This document shows, piece by piece, positions 23,699 to 35,902 of a stretch of DNA of 64,000 nucleotides. Numbering within the stretch: the stretch's first letter is position 1; the number at the start of each line of letters is the position of its first letter. Below the pieces are notes generated by a model. That model saw nothing but the letters and a program-made list of their open reading frames with translations. It made no database searches and was not told where the DNA came from. The position numbers and the translations under genes are program-made. This DNA comes from Bostrychus sinensis (taxonomy: Eukaryota; Chordata; Actinopteri; Gobiiformes; Eleotridae): the NCBI GenBank assembly GCA_020698575.1, contig CM036256.1:13655908-13719907 (forward strand), read 5' to 3'.

Positions 23699-25575
23699 AT
23701 CTAGCAAGTGATAATCTCTGCTGAAATATTGTGTCATATGGTTTCAGAGTCTCGCTGTTGAATTATGCCATGAATTTGATAAACAATAAATCTTGCCTTA
23801 GGGATATTTATGTTTCTGCTTGAATACATCGCACATGGAATACCTTATGTAACATTACTGCAGTTCAAGCTATGGCTATTTTGCCATACATTATAGACAT
23901 ATTTCCAAGTGTATATTCTTGTTGAATTAATTTAATTGTCATTCTATATAACTAAGAAATTATAGAAGAAGAAGTTATATGTAAAAAATATGTAATTTGC
24001 TGTAGCCATTTTGTTGGTTGGTGCAAGCAAGATACTGTAACTTAGGGAAAATCTGAAACACCAACAGGGACTAGGATTTTTTAAGATACTGTACGAATGT
24101 GAGATAGGGTCAAAGATCAAAACTCCAGCTACAAGGAGTTAGTGAAGGAAAAGATGTTGAGTTTCAGTTGATTCAGTGTGAGATAAAAGGGCTTTGTGCC
24201 TCAGCGGAGTACCAGTGAACAAGAAGAGTGCTTTTAGTTATACACAGATATCATGAATAAAGGGACTGTTAGGTTTTTGGTGGCACCTGGTAACCAAAGA
24301 GCAGGGAGGATGATGTGAACTTTCACAATCATGTCATTATCTGTGAATAAAACTACTTCAAACACTCAGTACTTCATCTTTTATAACTTGCCATCAGAAA
24401 ATGTTGATGAACTTTGTGAAGAAAAAATGAGAAATTCTTCCAAAGTTCCAGTTCAAAATGGCTTTGTGCTATAGATTTTTAAGCCATTCTAATGGTTTCA
24501 AGGTAAACTCTTTCAGCACATTTTTGAGCAGGGCTAAGAATCATTATATACATTCCAAAAATATATTTCTTTATACTTTTATATAGTTTAACCTTTCAGC
24601 TATAGCTAGTGGTGAGATAATATTTGGAGCATTTCTTACCACATGCAACAAGCAATATAAAATTTCAATGTAAACACAGCTTGCAGTGTTATTTCTGAAA
24701 AAAAACAAAAAAAAACAGCCTCTGTAGATGGCCTTTTTGAATGTTTTATTAAAATTGCAGATACAGTATTGGAGAAACGGCTGCGAATGTGTTTGGAAAA
24801 TAAGTGTGAAATATTTATGATGAGTGTACTTTGGCTGCAGCCGGAGTTCGAAAAGCTGTGAGGAGAGTGATCCGTCTGGCAGGACATCTTGTGTAAAGAG
24901 ATTCTTCTTGTGTCCCACTACAGTAACTCCTCTTTCTCCAACACAAAGACCAGGTCCAGTTTGCACAAAGAGCTTCAGGATCTCACATGGCGTCTTTGTT
25001 TGTCCGGGACTTTTCTCCTCGTGTACCCTCGCTTCCCTCGCTCAGGATTTGATGAATTATTTATGCTGCTACTTGTACTATTTTCTCTAATACGTTGCTC
25101 AGTAAATCCACATAGCATTAGAAGTCTATAGCAGGCAGATAATGTAATAAAAATAAGCTAGATATCATTGTGTGAGCATTTCTAAATTCTTAATGGACTA
25201 TTTTAGACAATGTCATTAATCCATCTACAGCCAGCGGCAACAACAAACGCTCATAATATCTACACAACAAAACAGATTAACTCCCAAGAATATAACTCTC
25301 AAAAGGACAGTTATTGGAAACAAAAAGTATAAGAATTTATTAAAAACACTTGCAAAGAGAACGCTACTGTTAAAGTGAGGTTAAGTGGAAATCTCCAGGG
25401 CTGAATCATGAAACAACTGGGTAGTGTCAGCCTGCAAAGTGGCAAGCAGACTGCTAATTAGCTTTTAGCAATGAGCTACAATACTTTGTGATGTGTGTTA
25501 AACATCTGCACAAAGTAGTCTAGTATCTGTTTAGGAGACTTGTCTGTCCCGCCAACCTTCCAAAAATAGTCAGTA
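23082..25575. other. Intronic DNA with a 32-bp poly(A) tract
   Basis: A run of 32 A lies at 23666-23697. A weak S1-like SINE fragment may lie at 24105-24225. No gene seen. Confidence 0.5.
23666..23697. repeat. Poly(A) tract, 32 bp
   Basis: The longest mononucleotide run in the window. Nothing upstream was recognised as a retroposon body. Confidence 0.9.
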
Positions 25576-25579
25576 AAAA

Positions 25580-25780
25580 GCCAATGGCCCTAGCGTTCAA
25601 TGGTAAAAAATAATGCCCATCAGATTGTAACACAAACTATGGATCTTCTTGTTCAAGAGGACATGCTTTATCCATCAAACCACAAAGCCCGTGTATCTTG
25701 CAGTAGTAAAAAATCCACCAAAACCCAATTAGTTTCATTGCTGAACCCTTGTGGCTGGAGTTAGTAATACTGTCAAACTA
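25580..25780 (-). mobile_element. tRNA-headed SINE family S1, minus copy
   Basis: On the minus strand: GGCTTTGTGGTTTGATGG, GATAAAGCATGTCCTCTTG and GAAGATCCATAGTTTGTG. The body words TCCACCAAAACCCAATTAG and CTTGTGGCTGGAGTT also occur here. Confidence 0.55.
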
Positions 25781-26978
25781 ATACTGTCAAAAAGATAACC
25801 TGCTTATATAATTGTAATAGATCAATACGTTTTAAGGAAAAGGTCTGAGATACCAACATGGTTGTACAAAACTGCATGTATATCTCCTGCATGTCTTGTC
25901 TGCCAAGTGTGGATGCATGAAAGAAAGTTTGGATTATATAAGGATTTTTTTTATTTTGTTTATGTTGATTTGCTTGGGCCTTATATTTAAATAATTTAAC
26001 TTAAAATAATAATTAAATTTGTCTAGTGCCTGATCAAGAAAAGCACAATGGTCCAGTCTATTGTGATGCATAGTAATGTAACATTTGTTAAAGGTAGTGG
26101 TCAAATACCAAGCTGCCACACAGTGCTATTGGAATATATCATACTGAGTCTCCCATGAACTTTGTATCAACGTTAAGTATATTTTATGAGCCATATTGAC
26201 GTGGTTTCATTTTAAACTCAGTTCACTCAACTTTAAAATGCTGCATAAAAATATATTGAGTAGGAGGTTGTTTATATAGATTCAAATAAACATCGAGCGG
26301 CATAAGCAACCAAGAGTATGGCATGACTTAGGAGCAACAGGAGGGAAACATCTGCATAAGAGATGGAAATGCAAGCAGCGATGCACAAACAAAAGTGAAG
26401 AAATACAGAGGGAGGTTTGAACAGATGCCAGACGTGAGGAGGGCTGGCGAAGGGGCATCACTCTTTCTCTGCTACGCCAGGCAAACTGAACACAGGCTGT
26501 TGATGTCAGCACTAGCGGCGCATTAGCATAGCCCCGGATCTGAGACACTTGATAGACATGACAAACGCTCCTGCAACAGTGATGGATGGATGGGAGGAAA
26601 CACAGACAGGCAGACACTGGGAATAGGAGACAAGGGATTAAAATATGTAAAAATATAACGAATCAAGGCTAAACCTAATACACCCATAAGTCATCCATAA
26701 GACTGATGAGTAATGCACCTAATTATAAAGTGACTTTGAGTGTCTAAAAAAAGTGCCAAAAACAGGGATCGTCAGGGATCGGTTTGGTAAAGCATGACAT
26801 CACAAGTGTGTGTGAGTGAGTGTGTGAGTGTGTGTAGTTTTGGCCTCTTTTGCAGCAACTTGTGGCCAGAGTGCAGTTTAAAGGGACATGAACACTTATA
26901 GTTGCCCTGCGGGGACATGTTACTGTCTGTGAACAAAACAAGAACAAGTCTGTGAAGACTCTCACTCATCCAGGGTAA
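25781..26978. other. Intronic DNA, minor repeats only
   Basis: A likely S2 SINE tail fragment at about 26682-26758 (GAGTAATGCACCTAATTATA, GTGACTTTGAGTGTC) and a GTGAGTG-rich microsatellite at about 26808-26836. No gene seen. Confidence 0.5.
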
Positions 26979-26979
26979 T

Positions 26980-27292
26980 TGTCATCTGAACTTAATTTTT
27001 AACGTTTTAAAGTCCAGGAGGCTTTCTCAATTCTGAAATTGAACTGGTAAGAAAGTTGGTTTATATGCTCCTAGGAAAGAGGAGTTTTAGACCTGAAACT
27101 AAATTCTATTGGTTCAGGAGACTAAATAAACTATGAAAGAGCGTGAGTGGTTTTGGGTTGTTATCAGTCCTTTGTCCTCAGCTGGAGTGAGGGGGACAAT
27201 CGTTAGTTTCAGATTTCAATTTCAGAATTGAGAAAGCCTCTTGGATAAGAGGTGAAATGTCCTCAACTTTAAAAACCAAGTCCAGATGATTG
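26980..27292. mobile_element. Inverted-repeat element (GGCTTTCTCAATTCTGAAATTG arms)
   Basis: The left arm at 26980-27050 contains AGGCTTTCTCAATTCTGAAA. The right arm at 27210-27292 contains its inverse TTTCAGAATTGAGAAAGCCT. Outer words CATCTGAACTTAATTTTTAA and AAAAACCAAGTCCAGATG also pair. The left arm lacks about 40 bp present on the right. A non-coding MITE or repeat of unknown class. Confidence 0.6.
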
Positions 27293-28334
27293 TTTTTTAA
27301 AACTTTCGTTGCAAAAGCTACCACAGCTAGATGACAATAATGGGGATTTCAATTTAAAAATACCTCACACAGTTTCCAGTCCTCTAGTAGTGCTCAGTTT
27401 GTCTGCTCCAGACAGTTTAACATAAGACCAGGAAAGGACCTTCCACTTGGTTCCCTGAAGATCATGGTATACTTTAATTGTCTAGTTCTAAATGTAGTAT
27501 TTACAGAAATGTAATGCAATGCTGATATGCTAATGTTGCTTGTTATTTGTTTGTTTTGTTCAAGGGTAGTTCTTGTGCACAAGAGGCATTTACAGAAGAT
27601 TATTTTAATGGAGGTAGCCATTTACTAATAATAACAATGCACTGGTCTTATATCATGCTTCTCTCTGTGCTCAAAGTGGCTTTACAATTAAGTACATGAA
27701 TTGTTTTGTTACTTCTCTTAAAATTCATGGAGCTATGCCTAGACTAAGTCAATTAGCTGCTATGGCCCACTATTTCTGCTGCTAATCATCTTTTATCCTT
27801 GGTGATTCATATGGAGACATTAATCTCTGTAGCAAACCTATCAACATGTTTCCCAAAAAAAAAAAATCAAAACATGTCTTATCAATAAATGTGATATTCA
27901 ATTCAATTAATCAACTTCTACCAATGACAGAAAAGCAGCTAATTATTTTCTGGCTCTACTGCGGTGATGCCTGCTTGAGTGAACATTTTAACAAGTTTTT
28001 GCTGGAAGAAGCTAAATTACATTTCAAAACTCTATCCAAGTGCCTCCATTTCTGCCAAGGATGCTGGCACAAGTGACAAGTTTTATCAGAGACAAAATTG
28101 GGCAGTGGGATTTAGGCCCAACTGCAGGATCACATCCATGTCTGTATATTTATTTAATTTCCTTAAAAATCTGAATTTGTGTGCTCTGTGATTTTTGTGA
28201 TATTTTGGCTATAAAAAAATCAAATACGGGCTTGTGATCGTTAAATGACATCCTGCCGCGAATTTCAAATATTTTACTTTAAGTATAGGACAACACAAAA
28301 TGCCTTTGTACATGTCTCTTTGAAACCAACTTGT
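27293..28334. other. Intronic DNA, nothing recognised
   Basis: AT-rich, no feature supported. Confidence 0.5.
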
Positions 28335-28470
28335 CAATGGTTCAAACAGTAACAAAAAATACAGTGCTCAGACCTGAACTGGATCTTCAAGTTTAGGGGT
28401 AAATGCTCTATCCAGTGAGCCTGTCCTTATATGTCACAATGGTACGATACTCTTTAAAACACCCATGGAT
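28335..28470 (-). mobile_element. tRNA-headed SINE family S1, minus copy
   Basis: On the minus strand: GGCTCACTGGATAGAGCATT, then TACCCCTAAACTTGAAGATC, CAGTTCAGGTCTGAGCACTG. This is one of the best preserved tRNA-like heads of the family. Box A is clear and box B decayed. Confidence 0.65.
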
Positions 28471-31246
28471 ACAAATAGTGTTTCAGAGCCAAAATATGAA
28501 GTACATCTCGAGCACATTACTGACTTTTCCTAAAATTGTAATAAAAACTGTCTTACTTTTTGAGTTATCTTGCAAACAGACAGAAAACAAACAACAGGCC
28601 ATCACTGCTCTAACCTTAAAAGAACACTTTCACACTTTGGTTTAAAACTCACCTATCTGGTCTAAAAAGAATGAAAAGAGAGCAAAGTGTTTACAGCATC
28701 TAAATTTGTTTTGGAATATTTCAGATCTTAAGATTTTCATGATGCTATTTAGCAACAATAAATCAATGCCTTTAGTGGAGCTGGCTGCTACAGGCATGAA
28801 ATCAATGTTAAGAGTAATGCTGGTAATGCTGTATCACAATGTTTACTCAAGCTTTTGTACCTCATCTATCTTTAATAATTCTACCTACCTTTTGGGCAAG
28901 GTCTGTTTTCTGAGATGTACTTAAACTTTTGCTTAAAAAAATGAATGATTTTAATGATGGTTTTAGATTTTGGTGTGGACCAGTGTCTGGATCCAGAACT
29001 TTTTTTTTTAGTCTTGGGGAGGAACTGTAGTGCCTCTGAGTGTTTCTTGTTTGAATATTTTAACTATATCTAAAATGCACACATTCAAATGGCCATAACT
29101 CATCTCCACTGAAATTCTTGGATTCTCAAAGTGTCACTGGGAAATGACAAAGCAGACAGATATGTCGCCCCTGACACAAGAGTCGGGCTCATAACAGAAC
29201 AGAGGAAACACAGATGGTGGTGTCCTGGTCCAAACGCTCAGAGGCTCAGCACAGGAGTGCTGCCTAATTGGGACAGAGGAAACACAGATCAGGTCCAAAT
29301 CAGACCATTCTGGCTCCAGTCTTCACAAGGCACAAACCCAGAGGTCTGTAGTGAGCCCAAAAGAGAGATAAGGATCCTCTCACCCAACAACACAGAGGAG
29401 AACCTAAAGCTACTTTGACTAAAACTTATTTAGTTTGGTGGATGTCTGGCTGTTACACTGTGATGTAGAAACAAAATGGGCCTTTAAGGAAGATAGGGTG
29501 CCTCATAAATGTAATCTGACTCGAGAGATGGTTCTGTTACACAGCATTTGCAAAATAATACCTAGGTGATTGGATGAACCACATGTATATGATTCATAAA
29601 ACTTTTTTCCAGTCAGAGGATTGCTATTTTACATTGGTAGTTGATCAACCAAAAGAAAGTACCAATCAAAAACACACCCAATTTGGTCAGAAACCCTGAA
29701 GTCCAGCTTGCCTGAGCAGCACAAATAATTCATTAGTTTTGTAAACTTGCAACTGTTTCAAGGATTGAGCAGCTGTGCAAGGAAACACTAAATATCTCAC
29801 ACAGGTAGAATTTAGCCACAAGCTCTGCAACCAAACACCAATCACAAAACAGGGGGACTAAACAGAGAAGAATGGACTAAAGTTAAAGAGAACTAGGTAT
29901 TCCTAAAGTCCTCCAAACAATGTCTGGCAGTAAAAATGTACACAAGGCAACAATACACAAAACATCACATTTCTGCAAAGTCAGTATTCAAACAAAACAA
30001 TACACTACATTATGAATACAATGAATTCCTTATAGCCCTTTCAGTTTTCTCTTCTGGACTCTTCTTTGCAAATTCTACATTATGACAATAGAGGCGAGTA
30101 TCTGTCAGGAGCAGCCTGAGGTTTTGAACTACCATTATGAGTCCACAGTTTCCAGGCACTCTCTCACTTCATCTCACGCTGATTGTACAGCCAGGCTTCC
30201 AGGGAGTTATCCCTCCCCAGTGGCATGTGCCCAATACATGTGTAAGTGTAGGCATGCTTTGCATTCAGCCAGCAGTGTGCAGGAGAGTGTGCCAGTGTTG
30301 AGAATGTACAAATGCATGAAAGAGAGAGAGATAAAGGCATTCACACAGTTCAAAGCAATGACCTAAATACAGGTACCACGCTAATGTTCCACATACACAG
30401 CTATCAAATTAGACTGAATTTAGAGCCATTTCTTTTGGACCCAATACTTTGTATGCTTGCAGGCCTAGAAAATTTATTTTTACATTTACAGCACTTTAGA
30501 TCAGCCATATGTTCATCTCACATCTAAAATGTACCTCACAGAAAAACAATGTGATCGCAGCATGTAGCCTGTCAGCTGGTACAGAAAGTGAATTATGTGT
30601 GAAAGAGGACCTGCCAGCTCGGCTGTCAATACTCTGAGATATAGAGCACAATGAGCGACGTAGGACGAGGTGACAAATCACCATTTAGGTTTGTGCCGCC
30701 TGCTCACAATGCTCAACAATGCAGACCTAGCCATATGTGAAAACCATTCAACGCCACAACAATAACAGAAAAATACAGAGTATTTCCAACTACTGCCAGG
30801 TGGAGGGAATATAAAGTGAGAATATAGTCTGAGCATGTTTGGTTTACTGTAAACAATGCTAGCACAAGCTGGATGGACTTTATAAAATAGAGAGAGATCG
30901 ACTACATCATTGACAAAGGTTTTTGACATATGGTGAAGACCTGTGGATGTCAAATTTAATCTCTAAACCCATTTGATCAAAACAGAACCTATATTTCTCA
31001 CTGTCGAAGTCTTTTGCGTGACATAGCTTTCGATCATTGTTTGAGAAACAGTGGCTGGGTGGAGATTGGCAGGTTCAATGCACACATACAATTAAGTTGT
31101 CTGCCATCTGCAGTTATCTTTATACAGCATATATTGTAAACCTATTTGTACTATAATGAGACATACAGTATATTCTTTCTTGTGTGGGAGGATTTTGTTA
31201 AAGATGAGCCAGATATTAAAGGAATTTATAGATGAAAATACACTCT
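28471..31246. other. Intronic DNA, nothing recognised
   Basis: No gene. At 29190-29290 the word AGAGGAAACACAGAT occurs twice about 75 bp apart. The 95-codon frame across it has no recognisable domain. Confidence 0.5.
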
Positions 31247-31410
31247 TCTTTTGTTTTGTCTTTTACCACAAATCATTGGCCTCCTAGCACACAGGGATTT
31301 GTATATTCATTTGCCAAAGGTCTTACATCAAATGTCCTTCCTGACACAACACTCCCTATGTATCCAAGCTTGGGACTGGCACAGAAAGTAAACTGGCTTA
31401 TTAATTGCAT
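31247..31410 (+). repeat. Dispersed repeat R1 (TATCCAGGCTTGGGACTGGCAC type)
   Basis: Contains TTTGCCAAAGGTCTTACATC, ATGTCCTTCCTGACACAAC, and CAAGCTTGGGACTGGCACAG. The same order of words occurs at 47484-47606, 56785-56915 and 61100-61220 on the plus strand and 41680-41840 on the minus strand. A common teleost repeat; class not established here. Confidence 0.6.
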
Positions 31411-32260
31411 TGCTAACTTTTTACAGAAATTATCAAACTAATTTGACCGTTTAATTGCAATGGCTCTGACTAATATGACGTACTGCAAATACTAATTGAA
31501 ATTGACAATAACATTACTAAACAGGCATCCAAATACTACTCCATATCTCCTGAGTGGCTCTTAAAGTGAGCACCTCTGACTGGTTAACGGTTCGCGATAA
31601 ACCAGTTTTGACAAAGCAGCTCTCCTAGGCACAGTACGGCCGCTGTGTTTGTCATCCCTTCTGCACTTTGATTTGGATGAAAGTAATAGGAAAGAGACTG
31701 TTTACCCAAAATATTTTCTGCAGTATTTGGCATTCAAAATGTGCAAACAAACAGAGCCACCACCACAGCTACGGCTGGAATAGATTTATGTTTGAATAAG
31801 AAAAACATAGCACGACAAAACTCGACAACTACCATCAGAGGGTAGTATTTTTGTTATTCATCAATGCTGAATAATAAGGATGTGGACATAAAAATATAGC
31901 CACTAGCCTGCGATGCCTCCAAGGATTTTAATAGAAAGATATGTATTTTTCAGTGCCACCTATTTGTCAAATTGTTGAAATAATAAACAAGAAGAAGCTG
32001 GGCAGGAAATTGCTTTATGTCTGAATCTACCCGATTCTGTAACTTGTACTTCTCCAGCATAACAAACATTATGAAACTTAAATTATGTAGCCTTTAATTT
32101 ATATGATACACTCACTAATGTTTTGTAACCAGGCTAAGACATTACACTGTATGTAGTCATTTGGCCAAAACCATCTTTCTGACTTAAATTTTACAAAATT
32201 TGGTGGTTAATGGTAATTCCTCACAAATCTTTCGTCCTGCATTCATGTGGCCTTGATATT
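31411..32260. other. Intronic DNA, nothing recognised
   Basis: No feature supported. Confidence 0.5.
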
Positions 32261-32450
32261 AAAGGGACTACATTATGCAATGCTTTTCTGAGCTTTCTGC
32301 CATGTTATAATGTTCCCTTATCAAAAATACACCTGGACTTGTGTTATGTTTCATTCACATCTGTTTAAGTAATCCTCTAGTCTCTGGCATGACCATTCTG
32401 AGGCCTCAAAACGCTTGGTTCTCCGCCTCTCTTACAAACCCCCTCACATT
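32261..32450. mobile_element. MITE family A, left-half fragment
   Basis: It begins AAAGGGACTACATTATGC and shares ATGTTATAATGTT, TGTTTCATTCAC and AAAACGCTTGGTTCTC words with the other copies. The right half is absent. Confidence 0.6.
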
Positions 32451-32790
32451 AGAAAAAGACATGCATAAGTTAAACCTGACTTTTTTCTAGCAATAAACTA
32501 AAAAAGCAGGCTATAGTAGACAGACACAGCACTTTCTGGAAAAAAAAGCAGAACAGGCCATTGACAAACTTTCCTTTTAAAACACTTTTGCAGACACTAA
32601 AGTGAAAGCTGTCCCCAATATTATTATTCAAGAGACACTGAAAACATGATTGATTCAGCGGATTATTAATCAACAAATACACTACTGGAAAAGGATGAAT
32701 AGGTAAAAGGTGCCTGAATAAAGATAATGCAAGCAGATTGCATTTCCTGATCCAAGAACCAAATGTATTCCTTGTATAATGTGTGCACAA

Positions 32791-33112
32791 TAGGGGTGGG
32801 TCATCAATGCATTGCATTTTTTTTTCTCAATTCAATATTGATTCAGAAAATGTATGAATCCATTCAACCCAGTGGGGGCGCTGTAGGCAACACCCTTTAG
32901 TGATTCACATAGTACAGACTGATTTGCATAAATAAACCATGACAGGAAAACATGTTGGGGTCAGTTTGTTCTTAACCGTTAGATATACTGCACACATTAT
33001 TACATAAAAATATCAGCAGGTACTTCATTATTTGTGTATTTACTTATTGAAGCATTTGCATCAATATCGAATTGAATTGATATTGAATCAAATTGCATCG
33101 TGAATCGTGGGG
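32791..33112. mobile_element. hAT-like MITE relic (TAGGGGTGGGTCATC end)
   Basis: The left end TAGGGGTGGGTCATCAATG and the right part GCATCGTGAATCGTGGGG form partial inverted ends with ATTGATTCA/TGAATCAAT-rich subterminal sequence. No target duplication found. Interior non-coding. Confidence 0.5.
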
Positions 33113-34959
33113 TTTTTTGTTCTCACTAGTGCAAGTGCTTAAACTGTATTTTGTTTTTTACACTTCACTAGAAACTCCAAGTTTGTTTGCTGATGATAAA
33201 GTCTTTAAAGCCATACCTCCTAAAGCGCTGGATGCTGCGTGCTTTCAGCTTCATCACTTCTAATCAACTCAAGACACCAGACTGGCCAGACCTGCTGCCT
33301 GCAACACCAACATACTCTTCTCCCAATGCTCACATTTACAGCTAAAAAATACAACAGCGTCTTGAGCACTAGGGTGAAATTTAGAGCAAAAAATAAATAA
33401 AATGAAGACTACAACAACCCACGGCTTTGGAGCGGACTAATTCCAGATTTAACAATGTTGCACTTGTCAGAAGCAACTGTCAAGCAACTGTGGCTGATGA
33501 TCCACAGGGAACACAAGGGTTTAACAAAACACAACGCAGCGGGATAGAGGGAGGAGATGGGGACAGAAGGCACAAGAGCTTCAGGAGACAGTCGGGAAGC
33601 AATCTCTCTAGCTAGCTATTTTTGACAGCTGACGAGGGAGTGAAAGTCAGTGACACAGCCTCACTGGATTAGCATCTATACAGAGATTTTCAAAAGAAGA
33701 GCAGTGTTATTGGGGGTAATTTGATGACTAGAGTCCAAAGAGTTCGATAGCTCTTACAAGACTGTGCTGGATGGAATTGAATAGAGATGTGTGCTATCAG
33801 GCAAAAATACAACAAGTTTGATGTCCTCGCTAAAGTTTAATAGTCTTCCACTTGTCACACTGGTGCCCCTGACTTTAATTTTCACCTCCACCCAGATGAT
33901 TATTTTTGTGCTGGTTTGTTGGAGCTTTGGTTTGCTAGACTGTTAGCTAGATACTGTTACTCAAAAATGAATGGTTGAATATAGATGATATCAGGAATGA
34001 TCAATAATGGAAAAAGAAAAAAAATACTGCTTATAAAATTTCTGACATGCTCTAAATCAAAAAATATCATCTATCTAATATATTATCATATAATATATTT
34101 TCAAATTGAAATAAAGAAATAAAAATGCATGTATTTCTTGACCTATTCAATTCATTTTTAGCACATTAGTCAACAGTAATTCCACTAAACACCCTTTTTC
34201 TAACAGCAGCAATTGTGGTAGTAATAGTTGTAATAGTACAGCCCAAGTGTCTATTATTTAGCCTCTTGAAATTGTTTTATGCAACGTATGAAAGACAAAA
34301 CCAGTTTTCTCGTTGAAAGAGGTCAGCTATGTTGTGATGATAAAATAACATCTCTGCCATGAAGTACTTGAAAAGCCAGAAAGTGGCCACATTACAGTGC
34401 CACTTGTCTTATGCTTATATAAGCTTTTCAGACGAGGCTCCATTTCACTGTGGCAATAGTATGGTACCCTCTGGACAATCAGCGGTTAATCAAAGACCTA
34501 TCATTACAGTCACTCACAGCTAAAATAATCCTCAAGGGCAAATCTGACTCACCCTTTTAGCATGGTACCCATTTCTTGTCTCTGGGCCATGGCAATAAAA
34601 CGAAGAGGGCCCAGAGAGAGCCAACTCAGGCTTGAAGAAAACATGCAAACTCCACACAGAAAACCAGAGGGGAGTTTAATTTATGAGCGTCCTGCTGAGA
34701 GCCTGCTGTTCTGACAACTGTACACTGCACTTTTCATTTTCAATTGCCTTGATAGGGTTGCAGTGCTGCTGTAAAGGGTTAGAAGTGCTTCACAGCAAAA
34801 GGATCTTGAGTTCGATCACCAACCAGAATGGGCTGTTTCAGCTTATTCACAAGAGTCTGCCCCAATGATCACAACACTGAAAAAAAAAGCATAGATGCAC
34901 AATATGGTGACCAAGATTAATTAAATGTAGAGAATTAATTGCCTCTGCCATGTCACTGG
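33113..34959. other. Intronic DNA, nothing clear
   Basis: Fragments near 34630-34660 (AAACATGCAAACTCCACACAG, minus sense) and 34785-34815 (GGATCTTGAGTTCGATCACC) are probable remnants of the GGCGGCACGGTGG repeat. No gene seen. Confidence 0.45.
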
Positions 34960-35060
34960 AACTATCTTGCAATGGTAGATATAGTCCCCAGAAATAGACT
35001 CGGGTAAATGCTTTATCGACTGAGCCACAATGTCCACATATCTCACAAGAGATGTCAACT
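34960..35060 (-). mobile_element. tRNA-headed SINE family S1, minus copy
   Basis: On the minus strand: GTGGCTCAGTCGATAAAGC, ATTTACCCGAGTCTATTTC and GACTATATCTACCATTGC. About 20 bp of the head seem deleted relative to other copies. Body-like sequence GGTAAAGAATTCACTAAAAC reappears about 550 bp away at 35590, beside the 5S-derived segment. Confidence 0.6.
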
Positions 35061-35609
35061 GATATATGAAAGAAATGGATATTATATAGCCATTTGTCTT
35101 AGTAATACTTATTAAAAAGCAAGCAGATGTGTTAGAATTGGACAGTAAGAACAGGTAAATATGTTGTTTTTTTTGTTTTGTTTTTTAATAAGGCAATCTC
35201 AATCAAACTTGCTGTGCGAGCAGAGCTTGGGGAGAGCTAAAAATGCTTTTTAAACGTTTTTTTCTACAAGGTTCTATGCCAAAGAAAAGAGCAAAATCTT
35301 TTTATTGCTGTTTTGAGCTTTTAAGGCTAAGATAAAGTGATTTTGGATGTTTCCTATGAATTGCAGTGTAAGATGTCTAAACTACTATAAGATGGTTGGG
35401 GACACTCTGAGCTACTTCTCAGGACTTCACAAAGCATCTTAAGGCCAAATCTCAGATTTGTAGCAGGGCTGCCACAATGGACTCTAATGAATTGGGCAGT
35501 GAGAACAGATAAAGATGAGTTTATTGTGAAAACCAATAGGGCTAGCTCAATCAAACTCAATATATCGGCTGACCTCTATATCAGACATTGGTAAAGAATT
35601 CACTAAAAC

Positions 35610-35729
35610 TTATGTTCCATACCACCTTGTGGATGCCGTCCCGATCCCGTCAGACCTCGGAAGCTAAGCAGGGTAGGGGCTGGTCAGTACCTGGATGGGA
35701 GACTGCTGGGGAACACCAGGAAGGCTTGG
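35610..35729 (+). pseudogene. 5S rRNA-derived sequence (pseudogene or 5S-headed SINE)
   Basis: About 120 bp aligns end to end with vertebrate 5S rRNA: CCATACCACC at the start, CCTCGGAAGCTAAGCAGGG in the middle and GTACCTGGATGGGAGACTGC toward the end. These cover the box A and box C parts of the internal Pol III promoter, which are well kept, while the terminal stem is eroded (TATGTT versus GGCTTGG) and several internal positions differ. No T-run terminator follows. The alternative is a 5S-headed SINE whose body I did not recognise downstream. Confidence 0.8.
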
Positions 35730-35902
35730 ATAACGGGATCGATACAAATCTGAAAGTGTTTTGCAGCTCCACTGGCAGAAAGTAGCTTTAGTTAAGTTTA
35801 GTTTAAGTTTAATTAGCCATTTGTAGAGCACAAGCTGTACACATACATAGGAATTTCATTGCATATACAGCAGCTGTAATGTAAATGTACATAGTACAAA
35901 CT

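Noticed and set aside
24571..24966. The longest frame in the window (131 codons, minus)
   Set aside because: No domain, no splice context, Phe-rich stretch from an A-rich tract, and an overlapping alternative frame of similar length; chance frame.
29131..29418. A 95-codon frame with balanced composition
   Set aside because: It contains a repeated AGAGGAAACACAGAT word and no recognisable domain; probably an unrecognised repeat rather than a gene.
35610..35729. Functional 5S rRNA gene
   Set aside because: The terminal stem is eroded, several conserved positions differ and no T-run terminator follows.
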